DNA from: Cytobacillus stercorigallinarum
GTDB taxonomy: Bacteria; Bacillota; Bacilli; Bacillales; Cytobacillaceae
DNA: 64,000 nucleotides
Assembly (NCBI RefSeq): GCF_014836495.1
Contig: NZ_JACSQT010000007.1
Coordinates: 1-64,000 of the forward strand
Reading direction: 5' to 3'
Of this stretch, positions 45,071 to 54,706 are shown one piece after another. The notes under the pieces are model-generated. The model did not search any database. It was not told where the DNA came from and saw only the letters and a program-made list of their open reading frames with translations. A program made the translations under genes and the position numbers. The first letter of the stretch is position 1. Each line of letters starts with the position of its first letter.

Positions 45071-45958
45071 ATGAATACTGTAGCAATTATTTTAAATCCT
45101 AATGCAGGCAACAAAAAATTAATGAATCAAATGGAAGAAATTGAAACAGAATTAAAGGAAACCTTTTCCAATGTGAAAATATATCAAACAAAACAGGAGG
45201 GTGATGGCGCTAAATACGTGGAAAAACTTGCATCTTCAGTGGATTTAATTATCGGGGCTGGCGGAGATGGAACAATCTTTGAATTAGTCAACGCATTAGC
45301 ACCATTACAAGAGAGACCAGCATTTGCCATCTTACCTGGGGGGACATGTAATGACTTTTCAAGAACAATTGGTATAAACCAAGAACCATTATTAGCCGCC
45401 AAACAGATTAAGGAAAAAAAGATAAAACAGATAGATATCGGTACTTTTAATCATCAATACTTTTTGAACTTCTGGGGAATTGGCTTAATTTCAAAAGTAT
45501 CAGAGCAAATGGATAAGAATAGTAAAAAACTCGGTAAAATGTCTTACTATATTCAAGCATCTAAACTTATTTTTCAAAACGAAGTCTTTCACTTAAAAAT
45601 CGAAAGTGATGATTCTACCTATGATGATGATGCTGTCATGGTCGTAATAGGGAATGGTTCTTTTTTAGGCGGTGTGCAATCCTTCTTTCCTCAAGCGAAT
45701 ATCCAAGATGGCTTACTTGATGTGTTAATTATTAAACAAGCGAGTATGCAAAATTTTTGGACGTGGTTACAATCACAAGTAAATGACGATTATCCAGATA
45801 AAAAAAATGAAGAAATCGTCTATTTTCGAACAAATTCATTAAAGATAGAAGCACAACCCATTCAAAAAATTGATTGTGACGGAGAATTAATTGACGAAAC
45901 ACCCTCTACAATTTCTATCTTACCTCAACATTTGACAATGTTAGTCGGTGATGTTTGA
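45071..45958 (+). CDS. diacylglycerol kinase-family lipid kinase (BmrU/YegS-like)
   Basis: A 295-residue kinase with ILNPNAGNKK near the start and the nucleotide motif GAGGDGTIFELVNAL (about residues 62-76); PGGTCNDF follows, and a C-terminal beta-rich domain is present. It phosphorylates diacylglycerol or another lipid. It diverges from the mhqR operon and ends at a strong hairpin. Confidence 0.92.
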   Translation: MNTVAIILNPNAGNKKLMNQMEEIETELKETFSNVKIYQTKQEGDGAKYVEKLASSVDLIIGAGGDGTIFELVNALAPLQERPAFAILPGGTCNDFSRTIGINQEPLLAAKQIKEKKIKQIDIGTFNHQYFLNFWGIGLISKVSEQMDKNSKKLGKMSYYIQASKLIFQNEVFHLKIESDDSTYDDDAVMVVIGNGSFLGGVQSFFPQANIQDGLLDVLIIKQASMQNFWTWLQSQVNDDYPDKKNEEIVYFRTNSLKIEAQPIQKIDCDGELIDETPSTISILPQHLTMLVGDV

Positions 45959-45962
45959 CTAG

Positions 45963-46004
45963 GAGAGTCTGCTCTACATATATTTAGTAGGGCAGACTCT
46001 CTTG
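45963..46004. terminator. hairpin between lipid kinase and isochorismatase genes
   Basis: GAGAGTCTGCTCTAC pairs with GTAGGGCAGACTCTC (one mismatch); the genes are convergent. Confidence 0.85.
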
Positions 46005-46028
46005 TCAACTTCAGTATGGATAAGTTTC

Positions 46029-46625
46029 TTACTTTGGTTGCTCTAACTCAACTGCCCACTCTTTCCTGTATTCATTGTGAGGTGGGATAAAGACCGCTTC
46101 ATGACTATTTCTTACTACTGAAAAATGATCAACATTATAGTGACCATGGAGGATTTGATTATGGTGAGTAATTATTTTCTCTGCAGATAAAATTGTTGAA
46201 TCAGTTGTCGAGTGGCCATCTTCAATTAAAGTAACATCAAATCCATTAACAGTAGCATATCGGACAGCTGTATCGATACAATATTCCGTTTGACATCCTG
46301 CAATAACTAGATGTTGGACATTTCTTTCTTTTAAGTAATTTAACAAACCGGTTTCGTAAAAAGCATTTGTGGCACGTTTATTAAACATGATTTTAGAAGA
46401 TTTTTCGGGTACTCTAATTAAATGATGTACTTGAAAGCCATCTCCACATCCTCCGCCAACATCTAGATCCCTTACAAATATAACGTCAATATCATTTTTT
46501 TCTGCTTGAACAATGAGTAAATTTATTGTAGTAATCAGTTGCTCTTTTTGATAGACTGGCGTTTGTCCGTTTTCCCCCTCAATTAATGCTTCTTGTGCAT
46601 CAATTACTAATAACACTTGATTCAC
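46029..46625 (-). CDS. isochorismatase-family cysteine hydrolase
   Basis: A 198-residue protein with the catalytic triad of the family: Asp in LLVIDAQEALIEG (about residues 5-17), Lys in IMFNKRATNAF, and Cys in LVIAGCQTEYCIDTAVRYA. It is likely a nicotinamidase-like or other amidase. The start is GTG 46625, behind GAGAGGAAG. It is a single gene. Confidence 0.9.
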   Translation of the reverse strand: MNQVLLVIDAQEALIEGENGQTPVYQKEQLITTINLLIVQAEKNDIDVIFVRDLDVGGGCGDGFQVHHLIRVPEKSSKIMFNKRATNAFYETGLLNYLKERNVQHLVIAGCQTEYCIDTAVRYATVNGFDVTLIEDGHSTTDSTILSAEKIITHHNQILHGHYNVDHFSVVRNSHEAVFIPPHNEYRKEWAVELEQPK

Positions 46626-46892
46626 TTCTACATCTTCCTCTCTATTTTTGCCTCAACTATACTCATTCCTGGTCTTATTGAATTACTCCTTCTTTACTAA
46701 AAAAATAAACGAATTCGATTAGACTCTCCTTCTTCCCTAGCAATCAGGAAATTTGCACTGTATCTAGGAAAAAAATATAGGTATAATAATAAAGGTGACA
46801 ATAATGTGACGTATATAATAGACTGCCGTGCATATAATAATAGAAAGAAGGGACAACCTCTATTCATTTTTATTAAAAAGGAGTTTTCATAT

Positions 46893-47054
46893 ATGCTTGA
46901 TTCAATTGAAAGACGATTAATGGAAAGAGAATTACATTTTTTGCAAAGAATGAAAAAACATATTACTAACCCACAAGATCCTAGAAATCATATTATCGAT
47001 GACCATATCTCTCTATTGCAAGAAGTGATCAATACTGATCAAGTGGTCGATTAA
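46893..47054 (+). CDS. 53-residue charged protein, unknown
   Basis: The ORF starts MLDSIERRLMERELHF behind AAAGGAG (8 bases away). It is mainly helical, charged and soluble. A longer in-frame reading from 46806 has no ribosome site. No family is recognised. Confidence 0.5.
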   Translation: MLDSIERRLMERELHFLQRMKKHITNPQDPRNHIIDDHISLLQEVINTDQVVD

Positions 47055-47396
47055 ATATAGTCGTTACCAAGTTAACTAGAATCCATAGTCTTTTTAAATA
47101 TTGTCCTTTGATTGTTTGACGAAACTATCATAAGACCTATAGTTGTTTCCATTAGTCGGAAAACTCCTAATTTACTAATGTCTTTAACTCCCCATTACCT
47201 GCCCACTATTTCCCTTTATTCACATAGATGCTTAAGGTTTATACTTTGCTACATCATCTATTCTTAGTAAGAGACTTCCCTTCCTTGTTCTTCATTTCAT
47301 TTGCCCATAAAGAAACTGCACCTCCATTTGTTAGATTACTACTCCAACAATAGAGATGCAGATTAATAGTTCGGATGAATGATTCATCCTATGCTT
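47055..47396. other. non-coding stretch with a diverged hairpin copy
   Basis: The only structure noticed is 47313-47361, a degenerate relative of the 35541 hairpin (see repeat entry). No gene is seen. Confidence 0.4.
47313..47361 (+). repeat. second copy of the AACTGCACC hairpin element
   Basis: AACTGCACCTCCATTTGTTA and, after 18 bases, CAATAGAGATGCAG follow the same plan as the element at 35541, with mismatches in the right arm. The family may derive from ends of an IS3/IS150-type element. Confidence 0.5.
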
Positions 47397-48611
47397 CTAC
47401 ACATTATTTGGTTGCTTTTCATTACGATTGGCAACAGTGTAAAAGAGAGTAAAACCAATAAAAGATGTAACGAACAAAATGGCGCCCATCGGTATCGCTG
47501 TTGATTCATTCAACCCTACTAATGGAGAAACCATCGCTCCTACCACAAGTGGAAGCATTCCTAAAATGGCACTTGCACTGCCTGCCCGATGCCCTTGAAA
47601 TTCCATTGCTAATGTAAATGAGCTTGTCAAAACCATTCCCATTGAGAGCATATAAATAAAGATTGGGATGACGATTAATGCTAGCGGTCCTTTTATAATC
47701 GTCATCAAGAGTAAGAATAATGTCGACGATGCAGCGACTGTTACCGCGATTTTCAACAATTTTTTCTCTGGCACTTTTCCACCTAAACGACCTACGATGG
47801 AACTTCCTGATATAATTGCAAGACCATTTATGCCAAATAGAATACTAAATACTTGCGGGGAAACTCCATATATCCCTTGATAAACAAACGGCGTACCTGA
47901 GACATAAGCAAAACTCCCTCCATGAACGAAGCCAACGATTAAAGCATAACTAATAAAAGAACGGTCTGTACTCAAATCTGCCATTGTCTGAAACGTGGAT
48001 TTTAAGGAACTTGGCCTACGCTTCTCTACCGGTAAGGATTCCTTAAGTTTTAAAAATACAATTAGAAAAATAATGAATCCAATGATTCCTAAGCTTATAA
48101 ATATCCAATGCCAACTGGCAGAAGGAAAAAGCAAAATGCCTCCCCCAGCAATTGGAGCGACTAACGGAGCAACCGCATTAATGACCATCAATAGCGCAAA
48201 AAACTTCGTTAATTCTCTTCCACTAAATGTATCTCTTACAACCGCTCGCGATAAGACAACTCCCGCCGAGGCAGTAGCTCCTTGCAAAAATCTTGCAATA
48301 ATAAGGGTTGTAATATTAGGGGAAACTGCACATAAAAAAGAGGCACCAGCAAAAAGAAGAATAGAAATTAAAAGTGGTTTCCTCCTTCCTTTTGCGTCAC
48401 TAATCGGACCAATCACCAATTGTCCAAAAGCCAATCCAATTAAACAAGCTGTTAAACTCAATTGAACCATAGAAGCCGATGTCTCTAAGTCCGAAGCAAT
48501 GCTCGGAAAGCTTGGTAAATACATATCAATATTCAACGGTCCTAATGTCGCTAGCATCCCTAAAAGTAATGCTAGTATCATTCGTTCTTTACCTTTTGGA
48601 TTATGAGTCAA
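47397..48611 (-). CDS. MFS efflux pump, Bcr/CflA family
   Basis: A 404-residue 12-helix transporter. Bcr/CflA signatures are NIDMYLPSFPSIA at residues 23-35, GQLVIGPISDAKGRRKPL and ASAGVVLSRAVVRDTFSGRE-like sequence. It likely exports antibiotics or small metabolites. TTG 48611 is the start behind GGAGG, overlapping the HAD gene by 11 bases, so the two are coupled. Confidence 0.92.
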   Translation of the reverse strand: MTHNPKGKERMILALLLGMLATLGPLNIDMYLPSFPSIASDLETSASMVQLSLTACLIGLAFGQLVIGPISDAKGRRKPLLISILLFAGASFLCAVSPNITTLIIARFLQGATASAGVVLSRAVVRDTFSGRELTKFFALLMVINAVAPLVAPIAGGGILLFPSASWHWIFISLGIIGFIIFLIVFLKLKESLPVEKRRPSSLKSTFQTMADLSTDRSFISYALIVGFVHGGSFAYVSGTPFVYQGIYGVSPQVFSILFGINGLAIISGSSIVGRLGGKVPEKKLLKIAVTVAASSTLFLLLMTIIKGPLALIVIPIFIYMLSMGMVLTSSFTLAMEFQGHRAGSASAILGMLPLVVGAMVSPLVGLNESTAIPMGAILFVTSFIGFTLFYTVANRNEKQPNNV

Positions 48612-49308
48612 TACACTCCCTCCCTTCTAATATAGGTAAGAGCTCAACTAATTTATTAATTTCATAAGTTGGTGTAATGTCTGTGTCATTAGCTACTTTT
48701 GCAACATTCATCCAACAAGCATCCATTCCCGCAGCAAGACCGCCTTTTATATCAGCTACTAACGAATCACCAATGATGAGTGCTTTTCCACAATTAAACT
48801 GATCTATGCGCTGGAAACAATAATCGAAGTATGACTTCATCGGCTTATGAAAACCAGTTTCTTCTGAGATAAAAATATTTTTAAAATAAGGAAACAAACC
48901 GGAATCACGTAACCTGCGATTTTGCGTTTGTGCTACACCATTCGTCATAATATAAAGTTCATATTGCGTGGAAAGTTCTTGAATAAGAGAAAGCGCACCA
49001 TCTAATTGTTCATGCCCTTCAGATAAAAAATTGCGGTAACTCCGCTCCATTTTTAAGCCGTCTACTTGCTTTCCATAAAGTCGGAAGAACTCGGTAAATC
49101 TTGTATTTAAAAGTTCCTCTTTGCCAATCTCTCCCCGTTCATGCGCATGCCATAACCCTTTATTATAGCGATGATAATCCCCTCTTAACTCATCAGTTAA
49201 CATGATATTTTCTTGCGCAAACAAACGCTCTAATGCCCTTTTTTCCGTATGCCTAAAATCTAATAATGTGTCGTCCACATCAAAAAATAAATATTGATAC
49301 TTTTTCAT
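48601..49308 (-). CDS. YjjG-type pyrimidine nucleotidase (HAD)
   Basis: A protein of about 235 residues. HAD motif I is LFFDVDDTLLDFRHTEKRAL, motif II lies in LYIMTNGVAQTQ, motif III in HKPMKSYF and motif IV in ALIIGDSLVADIKGG. The pattern matches YjjG/YfnB nucleotidases that remove non-canonical pyrimidine nucleotides. ATG 49308 is preferred for its ribosome site AGGAGAGG, inside the Crp gene's end region. It is the middle gene of a three-gene operon. Confidence 0.88.
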   Translation of the reverse strand: MKKYQYLFFDVDDTLLDFRHTEKRALERLFAQENIMLTDELRGDYHRYNKGLWHAHERGEIGKEELLNTRFTEFFRLYGKQVDGLKMERSYRNFLSEGHEQLDGALSLIQELSTQYELYIMTNGVAQTQNRRLRDSGLFPYFKNIFISEETGFHKPMKSYFDYCFQRIDQFNCGKALIIGDSLVADIKGGLAAGMDACWMNVAKVANDTDITPTYEINKLVELLPILEGRECIDS

Positions 49309-49328
49309 ATATAGCCTCTCCTGTTGTG

Positions 49329-50015
49329 TCATTCATATAGGGACGAACCAGCCATTTCCCTCAGGCCCTCCCAATCTTTAATCTGAATCCATTTATCTTT
49401 TCTTTCAACTAAACCAAGTTCATTAAATTGTTGAATCACTCGATTTAAGTGGCGATAGCTCGTTCCAATGAGATTAGCAGTATCTTTTAAATTTTTTGTA
49501 CTATGCACACCTGTCACTAATGAGTGTTCCTCATCAAATGAATGCGATAATAAATAGCTAGCTAGTCTGACTTCTACTGGATAGAGCACATTTAATTTTA
49601 AAAAATTTGATTTTGCATTAAATTTATCCGTAATAACCTTAAGCATAAACATGAGAAACGGGGAATATTGTTCGCAATGTTTGCGGATAAATTTGTAAGG
49701 GATTTTTATCACTGTTACTGAAGATACCGCTTCAACTGTATTGATAATATCAATGTTTTGGATATATTCAATATCACCAATCAACTCAATCGGTGTTTGA
49801 AATGAAAGGACAAGTGTTTTTCCTTCTACAGATGTCGTAAATACCTTTGCTTTTCCTTTCACTACGATGTACAAAGTCTTCGCCGGTTCCCCTTGTCTAC
49901 AAAGCTGCTCACCCTTTTCTACAGTATGCAAACTCAAATGAGGATACAGCCTTTCGGGTAACACCTCATGCAGATTATATTTATCCATATAAAACTGAAT
50001 GTCCACTCTACTCAT
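49329..50015 (-). CDS. Crp/Fnr family transcriptional regulator
   Basis: A protein of about 228 residues with an N-terminal cyclic-nucleotide-binding-type beta-barrel (about residues 20-120; KGEQLCRQGEPAKTLYIVVK) and a C-terminal winged helix (NLKDTANLIGTSYRHLNRVI, about 172-191). It resembles YeiL-type regulators. No Fe-S cysteine cluster is visible. The start is ATG 50015 after AGGTG. It leads the operon with the nucleotidase and Bcr-type pump. Confidence 0.88.
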   Translation of the reverse strand: MSRVDIQFYMDKYNLHEVLPERLYPHLSLHTVEKGEQLCRQGEPAKTLYIVVKGKAKVFTTSVEGKTLVLSFQTPIELIGDIEYIQNIDIINTVEAVSSVTVIKIPYKFIRKHCEQYSPFLMFMLKVITDKFNAKSNFLKLNVLYPVEVRLASYLLSHSFDEEHSLVTGVHSTKNLKDTANLIGTSYRHLNRVIQQFNELGLVERKDKWIQIKDWEGLREMAGSSLYE

Positions 50016-50240
50016 GTACAACACCTATTTCCTCTTCATTTCTTTTCTTATTTAAAGATAACAAACATTTTTTGAAAAGGACATATGTCCCAATAATTCG
50101 TACTTTAGTAAAAAAATTAGTAAATGATTTGTCGGAGGGGAAAGATCATTGTTTCTTTATGAAGCACTTGTGGGGGGAGATATAAGTAGGGGAACATGAA
50201 CTTACTTATATTAGCGAACTAGTCAAATTATATAACACTA

Positions 50241-51137
50241 CTAAAAATCCTCATTTGCCAAATCACCTGAAACTGTTATAGCAGTACGCGAACCATCTCC
50301 AACAGCAATCGCTACTTGAGAAGGAGAAATAAATGCAGCGTCACCAGTCGCATACACACCAAATATAGTCGTCCGATTATGTATATCACGAACCACTCTA
50401 CCATTTACATCTTTCTTGCAGCCTAATCCATATAAAATGGTCCCATTATGTTCCCATCTTGGACTGACAAAAAGCGAATCAACTTTTTCTGTTCTACCAT
50501 TTGTGAAAATAATGGTGGAAAGACTCCCCGTTTCTCCAACTAATTCCTTAATCGGATAATCTATGACAAGGATATCTTTACTTAGTAACTGGTCTCTTAT
50601 CCTCCTGTCTATTGAGAAACCATTTGTACATACTAATATTTGTTTTGTTATTTGATGAATAAGTTTGATTAAATGAAATGACCCAAGATGATCATATAAA
50701 ACTGCAATTTTTTTACCTCTCTGCTCCCAACCATCACAATAAAAACAATTATGCACACTTTTTCCATACAAAGGTGCCAACCCATTAATCTGAGGTAGTC
50801 TTTCTCTAATCCCTGTTGAAACTACGATTTTTCTTCCTTCGTATACTTCTTTATCTAACGTTACAATAACGAAAGATTGGTCATTTTTTCTTGCATGGAT
50901 GACTTCATGATTTTTTATTGTAACAGAAGGGTAATGGATGATTTCCTCATAAGCTAACTGTCTAAACTGTTCTACTTCTATGCCATCACGTGTCAAAAAG
51001 CCATGTGAATAAGTGGTAAATCGATTCCTCGGACGATGATGGTCAAGTAACAGTACCGTTCTATTTGCTCGACCTAATACTAAAGCGGCACTTAACCCCG
51101 CAGGCCCACCGCCGATAATGATACAATCATACAACAT
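50241..51137 (-). CDS. thioredoxin reductase-like flavoprotein, altered NADPH site
   Basis: A 298-residue FAD enzyme. The FAD motif is IIGGGPAGLSAALVLGRANR (residues 7-26), the redox pair is CFYC (HNCFYCDGWEQ, around residue 130), and the late FAD motif is GVYATGDAAFISPSQVA. Where thioredoxin reductases have the NADPH loop GGGNTA right after the redox site, this protein reads VLYDHLGS, without GxGxxA. It may take electrons from another donor or be a divergent NADPH binder. It lies near a Crp gene but not in its operon. Confidence 0.85.
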   Translation of the reverse strand: MLYDCIIIGGGPAGLSAALVLGRANRTVLLLDHHRPRNRFTTYSHGFLTRDGIEVEQFRQLAYEEIIHYPSVTIKNHEVIHARKNDQSFVIVTLDKEVYEGRKIVVSTGIRERLPQINGLAPLYGKSVHNCFYCDGWEQRGKKIAVLYDHLGSFHLIKLIHQITKQILVCTNGFSIDRRIRDQLLSKDILVIDYPIKELVGETGSLSTIIFTNGRTEKVDSLFVSPRWEHNGTILYGLGCKKDVNGRVVRDIHNRTTIFGVYATGDAAFISPSQVAIAVGDGSRTAITVSGDLANEDF

Positions 51138-51544
51138 GCTCGTCCAACCCCCCTGTATATCGTTGAGTAAAAGCTACTTTACCATCCTATGCAATGGCAT
51201 TTTAAAATATCCTCTCCTTTTACTTAGAATCCTATTTTCAATCGAACATCGTTAATATAATAAATAAACTTCATTCCCTCAAAAAAAAATCTAAGTAATC
51301 ATGATGAGGTGATAAAAGAAAACGAAGAAAACATTTGAACTATTTTTTTGGAAATACTCATGATAAAAGTCCCCCATTATTCATCATCCTTGCTCTTCCT
51401 AGTTTCTCTAAGGAAAATCTTCGACAAAAACCCTTCTTTTCTCCTCTATCAAAAAAAATAGAAAATAGTTACTATTATGTTGAAAAATAGATTGTTTACT
51501 GAGGTGTGAAGTAAAGATTAAAAAATCAATACAGAGGAGTTGCG
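51138..51544. other. non-coding stretch before the nucleotidase gene
   Basis: No gene or RNA recognised. The last 60 bases hold the ribosome site AGAGGAG and presumably the promoter of the secreted nucleotidase gene. Confidence 0.35.
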
Positions 51545-53515
51545 ATGATTTTGATAAGGAAAATTACTTTTTTATGTCTTGCTTTTATCCTTGTGATTTC
51601 TTCTTTACCAGGAATTTCTTATGCAGAGTCAGCAGAAACGAATCATTTTCCAAATCCTTTTAAAAGCAAAGTAAATATTCGCTTATTGGGGACGACTGAT
51701 ATCCACACCCACCTTTCCAACTATGATTATTATCAAGACAAAGAAGTGGCGGATTTCGGATTAGCCAAAACAGCCACTTTAATCAAAGAAGCAAGGGCGG
51801 AGGAGAGAAATAGCTTTCTTTTCGACAATGGTGATCTGATTCAAGGGAATCCACTAGGGGATTATAAAGCAAAGATCAATCCAATCAAACCCGGAGAATT
51901 ACACCCAGTATTCCAAGCTATGAAGCTTCTAGATTATGATGCTGCCACTGTAGGGAATCATGAATTTAATTACGGATTATCATTTCTAAATGAGGTATTA
52001 AATGATGCCCCCTTCCCTTATGTTAATAGTAATGTCTATCACGTAAAAAAAGGAAAAGGGAAAGAAAAGCAATATTTCCAGCCATACAAAATCATTAGAA
52101 AAATAGTTAGAGATGAGAGAGGATTTCCTCACTTATTAAATATCGGGGTAACTGGTGTCGTGACACCACAAATAACTGAATGGGATAGAGCGAATTTAGA
52201 AGGGAAAGTTTATACGAAAGATATTGTCCAATCTGTTAAAGAAACCATTCCTAAAATGAAAAGAGCGGGTGCTGATCTAGTGATTGTCCTCGCACATTCT
52301 GGCATGGGGACGGAAAATTATACAGAGATGGATGAAGATGCTACATATGCGCTAACAAAAGTAAAAGGAATCGATGCTATTATCTCTGGTCATAACCATA
52401 AGCTCTTTCCAGGAGACTTTTCAGACTTACCGGGAATAAATGAAGAGGAGGGGACAATTAATGGTGTACCCGTTGTGATGCCTGGAAACTGGGGGAATCA
52501 TTTAGGCGTCATTGATTTATCGCTTACCACCTCCTTTGGGCAATGGAAGGTAAACAAAGCACAGTCAGAATTGCGGAGCGTTTATGATGCAGATGACGAA
52601 ACCAATGTAGTTGCCGATCCAGACATACTAGATGCTATCCAAGATGCTCATGAACAAACTTTAGAATATGTGAGACAACCTGTTGGCAATACGACTGCCA
52701 ATATTCATAGTTACTTTGCATTAGTAAAAGATGATCCTTCCATTCAAATTGTTACCAATGCACAGAAATGGTATTTAGAAAAACAACTAGCTGGTACACC
52801 AGAAGAAGGTACTCCGATTTTATCTGCTGGAGCCCCTTTTAAAGCTGGTGGACGTAACGGAGCAAATTATTATACTTATATACCTGAAGGAACTATAGCG
52901 ATTAAGAATGTCGCTGATTTATATTTGTATCCAAATACGGTTGCAGCTATTAAAGTAACTGGTGCTGATATAAAAGAATGGTTAGAAATGTCGGCTGGTC
53001 AGTTTAATCAAATCCTACTTGGCGAGGAACAAACACAACCTTTAATAAATGATCAATTCCCAACATATAACTTTGATGTGATAGACGGAGTCACTTATGA
53101 AATTGATGTAACAGAGCCTGCCAAATATGATACTGAAGGAAAGTTAATTAATGCAAATGCGAATAGAATCAAAGATTTAAGCTATAAAGGTGCACCAATT
53201 GATCTTGAGCAAAATTTTATTGTTGCGACTAATAATTATCGCGCAAGTGGGCAGTTCCCAGGTGTAAGAAACCAACAATCAGTTACTATGTATCCAGATG
53301 AAAACAGACAAGTAATCATTGATTACATTCTTGAGCAAGGCACCATCGATCCTACTGCAGATAATAACTGGACATTCACGTCTGTTTTAAATACACCAAA
53401 CATTCAATTTGAGTCGGCAATAGCGGCTAAAGATTTACTTATTGAAAATAGTCCGATTCAATATATTGGACCAAGTAATAATGGATTTGGACTTTACACC
53501 ATCACATTAGAATAA
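51545..53515 (+). CDS. secreted 5'-nucleotidase / cyclic-nucleotide phosphodiesterase (YfkN/CpdB-like)
   Basis: A 656-residue secreted metallophosphoesterase. The signal peptide (LIRKITFLCLAFILVISSLP, residues 3-22) is followed by a cut near AES. Metal motifs are GTTDIHTHL (about residues 49-57), DNGDLIQGNPL, VGNHEFNYG and ISGHNHKLFPG; a C-terminal 5'-nucleotidase domain runs from about 370. It scavenges phosphate and nucleosides outside the cell. No LPXTG or S-layer anchor is seen, so it is released or loosely wall-bound. Confidence 0.92.
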   Translation: MILIRKITFLCLAFILVISSLPGISYAESAETNHFPNPFKSKVNIRLLGTTDIHTHLSNYDYYQDKEVADFGLAKTATLIKEARAEERNSFLFDNGDLIQGNPLGDYKAKINPIKPGELHPVFQAMKLLDYDAATVGNHEFNYGLSFLNEVLNDAPFPYVNSNVYHVKKGKGKEKQYFQPYKIIRKIVRDERGFPHLLNIGVTGVVTPQITEWDRANLEGKVYTKDIVQSVKETIPKMKRAGADLVIVLAHSGMGTENYTEMDEDATYALTKVKGIDAIISGHNHKLFPGDFSDLPGINEEEGTINGVPVVMPGNWGNHLGVIDLSLTTSFGQWKVNKAQSELRSVYDADDETNVVADPDILDAIQDAHEQTLEYVRQPVGNTTANIHSYFALVKDDPSIQIVTNAQKWYLEKQLAGTPEEGTPILSAGAPFKAGGRNGANYYTYIPEGTIAIKNVADLYLYPNTVAAIKVTGADIKEWLEMSAGQFNQILLGEEQTQPLINDQFPTYNFDVIDGVTYEIDVTEPAKYDTEGKLINANANRIKDLSYKGAPIDLEQNFIVATNNYRASGQFPGVRNQQSVTMYPDENRQVIIDYILEQGTIDPTADNNWTFTSVLNTPNIQFESAIAAKDLLIENSPIQYIGPSNNGFGLYTITLE

Positions 53516-53535
53516 TAGAGAAGTATTGATTTAAT

Positions 53536-53569
53536 AAAGAGGCTTTGTGTACACCTCATAGCCTCTTTC
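53536..53569 (+). terminator. terminator after the nucleotidase gene
   Basis: AAAGAGGCT and AGCCTCTTT pair around 15 bases. Confidence 0.75.
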
Positions 53570-53609
53570 ATTTAACTCACAATAATGAAGAGGAGCGATT
53601 TTACATCAG

Positions 53610-54662
53610 ATGACTACGACAAAGAACTTTTCTATCTTTCCCGAAGAGAATCGATTAAATAATCTTCACCTCCACCAGATACTCCTAAACATCTCTGATG
53701 GCTGCTATTATTTAAACCAAGATATGCAACTATTATTTATTAATCGTTCGGCAGAAAATATGTTAAATATAGTAAAAGATGAAATACTAGGCCGAAATAT
53801 TTGTGAGGCTATCCCAGATTTATGTAATAAAGTTCGTAAACAGTTATATCAATCATACAAAAAGCAAAAAGGCATTAACTTTAACCTCTCATACACAAAT
53901 GAAAAATATTTTAAAGTGAAAACAATACCCGATACAACAGGCCTTCTAGTTATTATGCAGGATATAACAGAGACGACGAAAGAAGATGATAGAAAAGCTT
54001 ACTATGAAAAATTACGGTTGATTGGGGAAATGGCAGCTGGTGTCGCCCATGAAGTGCGTAATCCACTAACAACTGTGAAAGGCTTTCTTCAGTTAGTAGA
54101 AAAAAATGAAGACTTACTAAAATATCAAGAAATTTTCCTATTAATGATTAATGAGATTGATCGCATAAATACTATTATTAGTGAATTTCTCGATATGGCT
54201 AAGAATAAGCCTAGGCGAAAAGAGAAGGAGCACCTCAACGAAATCATTCAATCGATCTATCCATTGCTAGAGACGAGAGCACTTAAAGAAAATAAAAAAA
54301 TCCATCTTCATTTACACCCTTTACCACTATTAAATTTAGATCAAAACGAAATGCGACAGTTAATCATAAATATGGTAAATAATTCTTTAGATGCAATGAA
54401 AGCGAAAGCATCTATACATATTCGTACATACTTAGATCGTGGTCAAGTCGTATTATCTATAACAGACGAAGGTACAGGAATTGCCCCTGAAGTAATGAAT
54501 AAGATCTCTACCCCCTTTTTTACAACAAAAGAAAAGGGAACGGGTCTCGGGCTAGCCATCTCGTTCACCATTGCCAAAAGAAACAATGCTACTATTGAAT
54601 TTACTACAGACTCATCTGGGACAACCTTTTACATTCGTTTCACGATTCAAGAGCATTACTAA
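53610..54662 (+). CDS. PAS-domain sensor histidine kinase
   Basis: A 350-residue soluble kinase. A PAS domain spans about residues 22-115 (GRNICEAIPDL inside). The phospho-accepting H-box is AAGVAHEVRNPLTTVKGFLQ (about 141-160), the N-box MVNNSLDAM, then DEGTGIAPE and GTGLGLAI. There is no transmembrane segment. It resembles sporulation-type kinases (KinA/KinE-like) and has no partner response regulator nearby, which fits the Spo0 phosphorelay; that role is inferred. The ribosome site is about 15 bases before the ATG, longer than usual. Confidence 0.88.
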   Translation: MTTTKNFSIFPEENRLNNLHLHQILLNISDGCYYLNQDMQLLFINRSAENMLNIVKDEILGRNICEAIPDLCNKVRKQLYQSYKKQKGINFNLSYTNEKYFKVKTIPDTTGLLVIMQDITETTKEDDRKAYYEKLRLIGEMAAGVAHEVRNPLTTVKGFLQLVEKNEDLLKYQEIFLLMINEIDRINTIISEFLDMAKNKPRRKEKEHLNEIIQSIYPLLETRALKENKKIHLHLHPLPLLNLDQNEMRQLIINMVNNSLDAMKAKASIHIRTYLDRGQVVLSITDEGTGIAPEVMNKISTPFFTTKEKGTGLGLAISFTIAKRNNATIEFTTDSSGTTFYIRFTIQEHY

Positions 54663-54668
54663 TTATTT

Positions 54669-54706
54669 AAAGGGGTTGATATCGAATCATTCAACCACTT
54701 TTTTTA
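54669..54706. terminator. terminator between kinase and MazG genes
   Basis: AAAGGGGTTGA pairs with TCAACCACTTT (one mismatch), followed by T7. Confidence 0.8.

Noticed and set aside
47995-48465. 156-residue ORF antisense to the Bcr-type pump
   Set aside because: A shadow of the real gene; no ribosome site and no recognisable domain.
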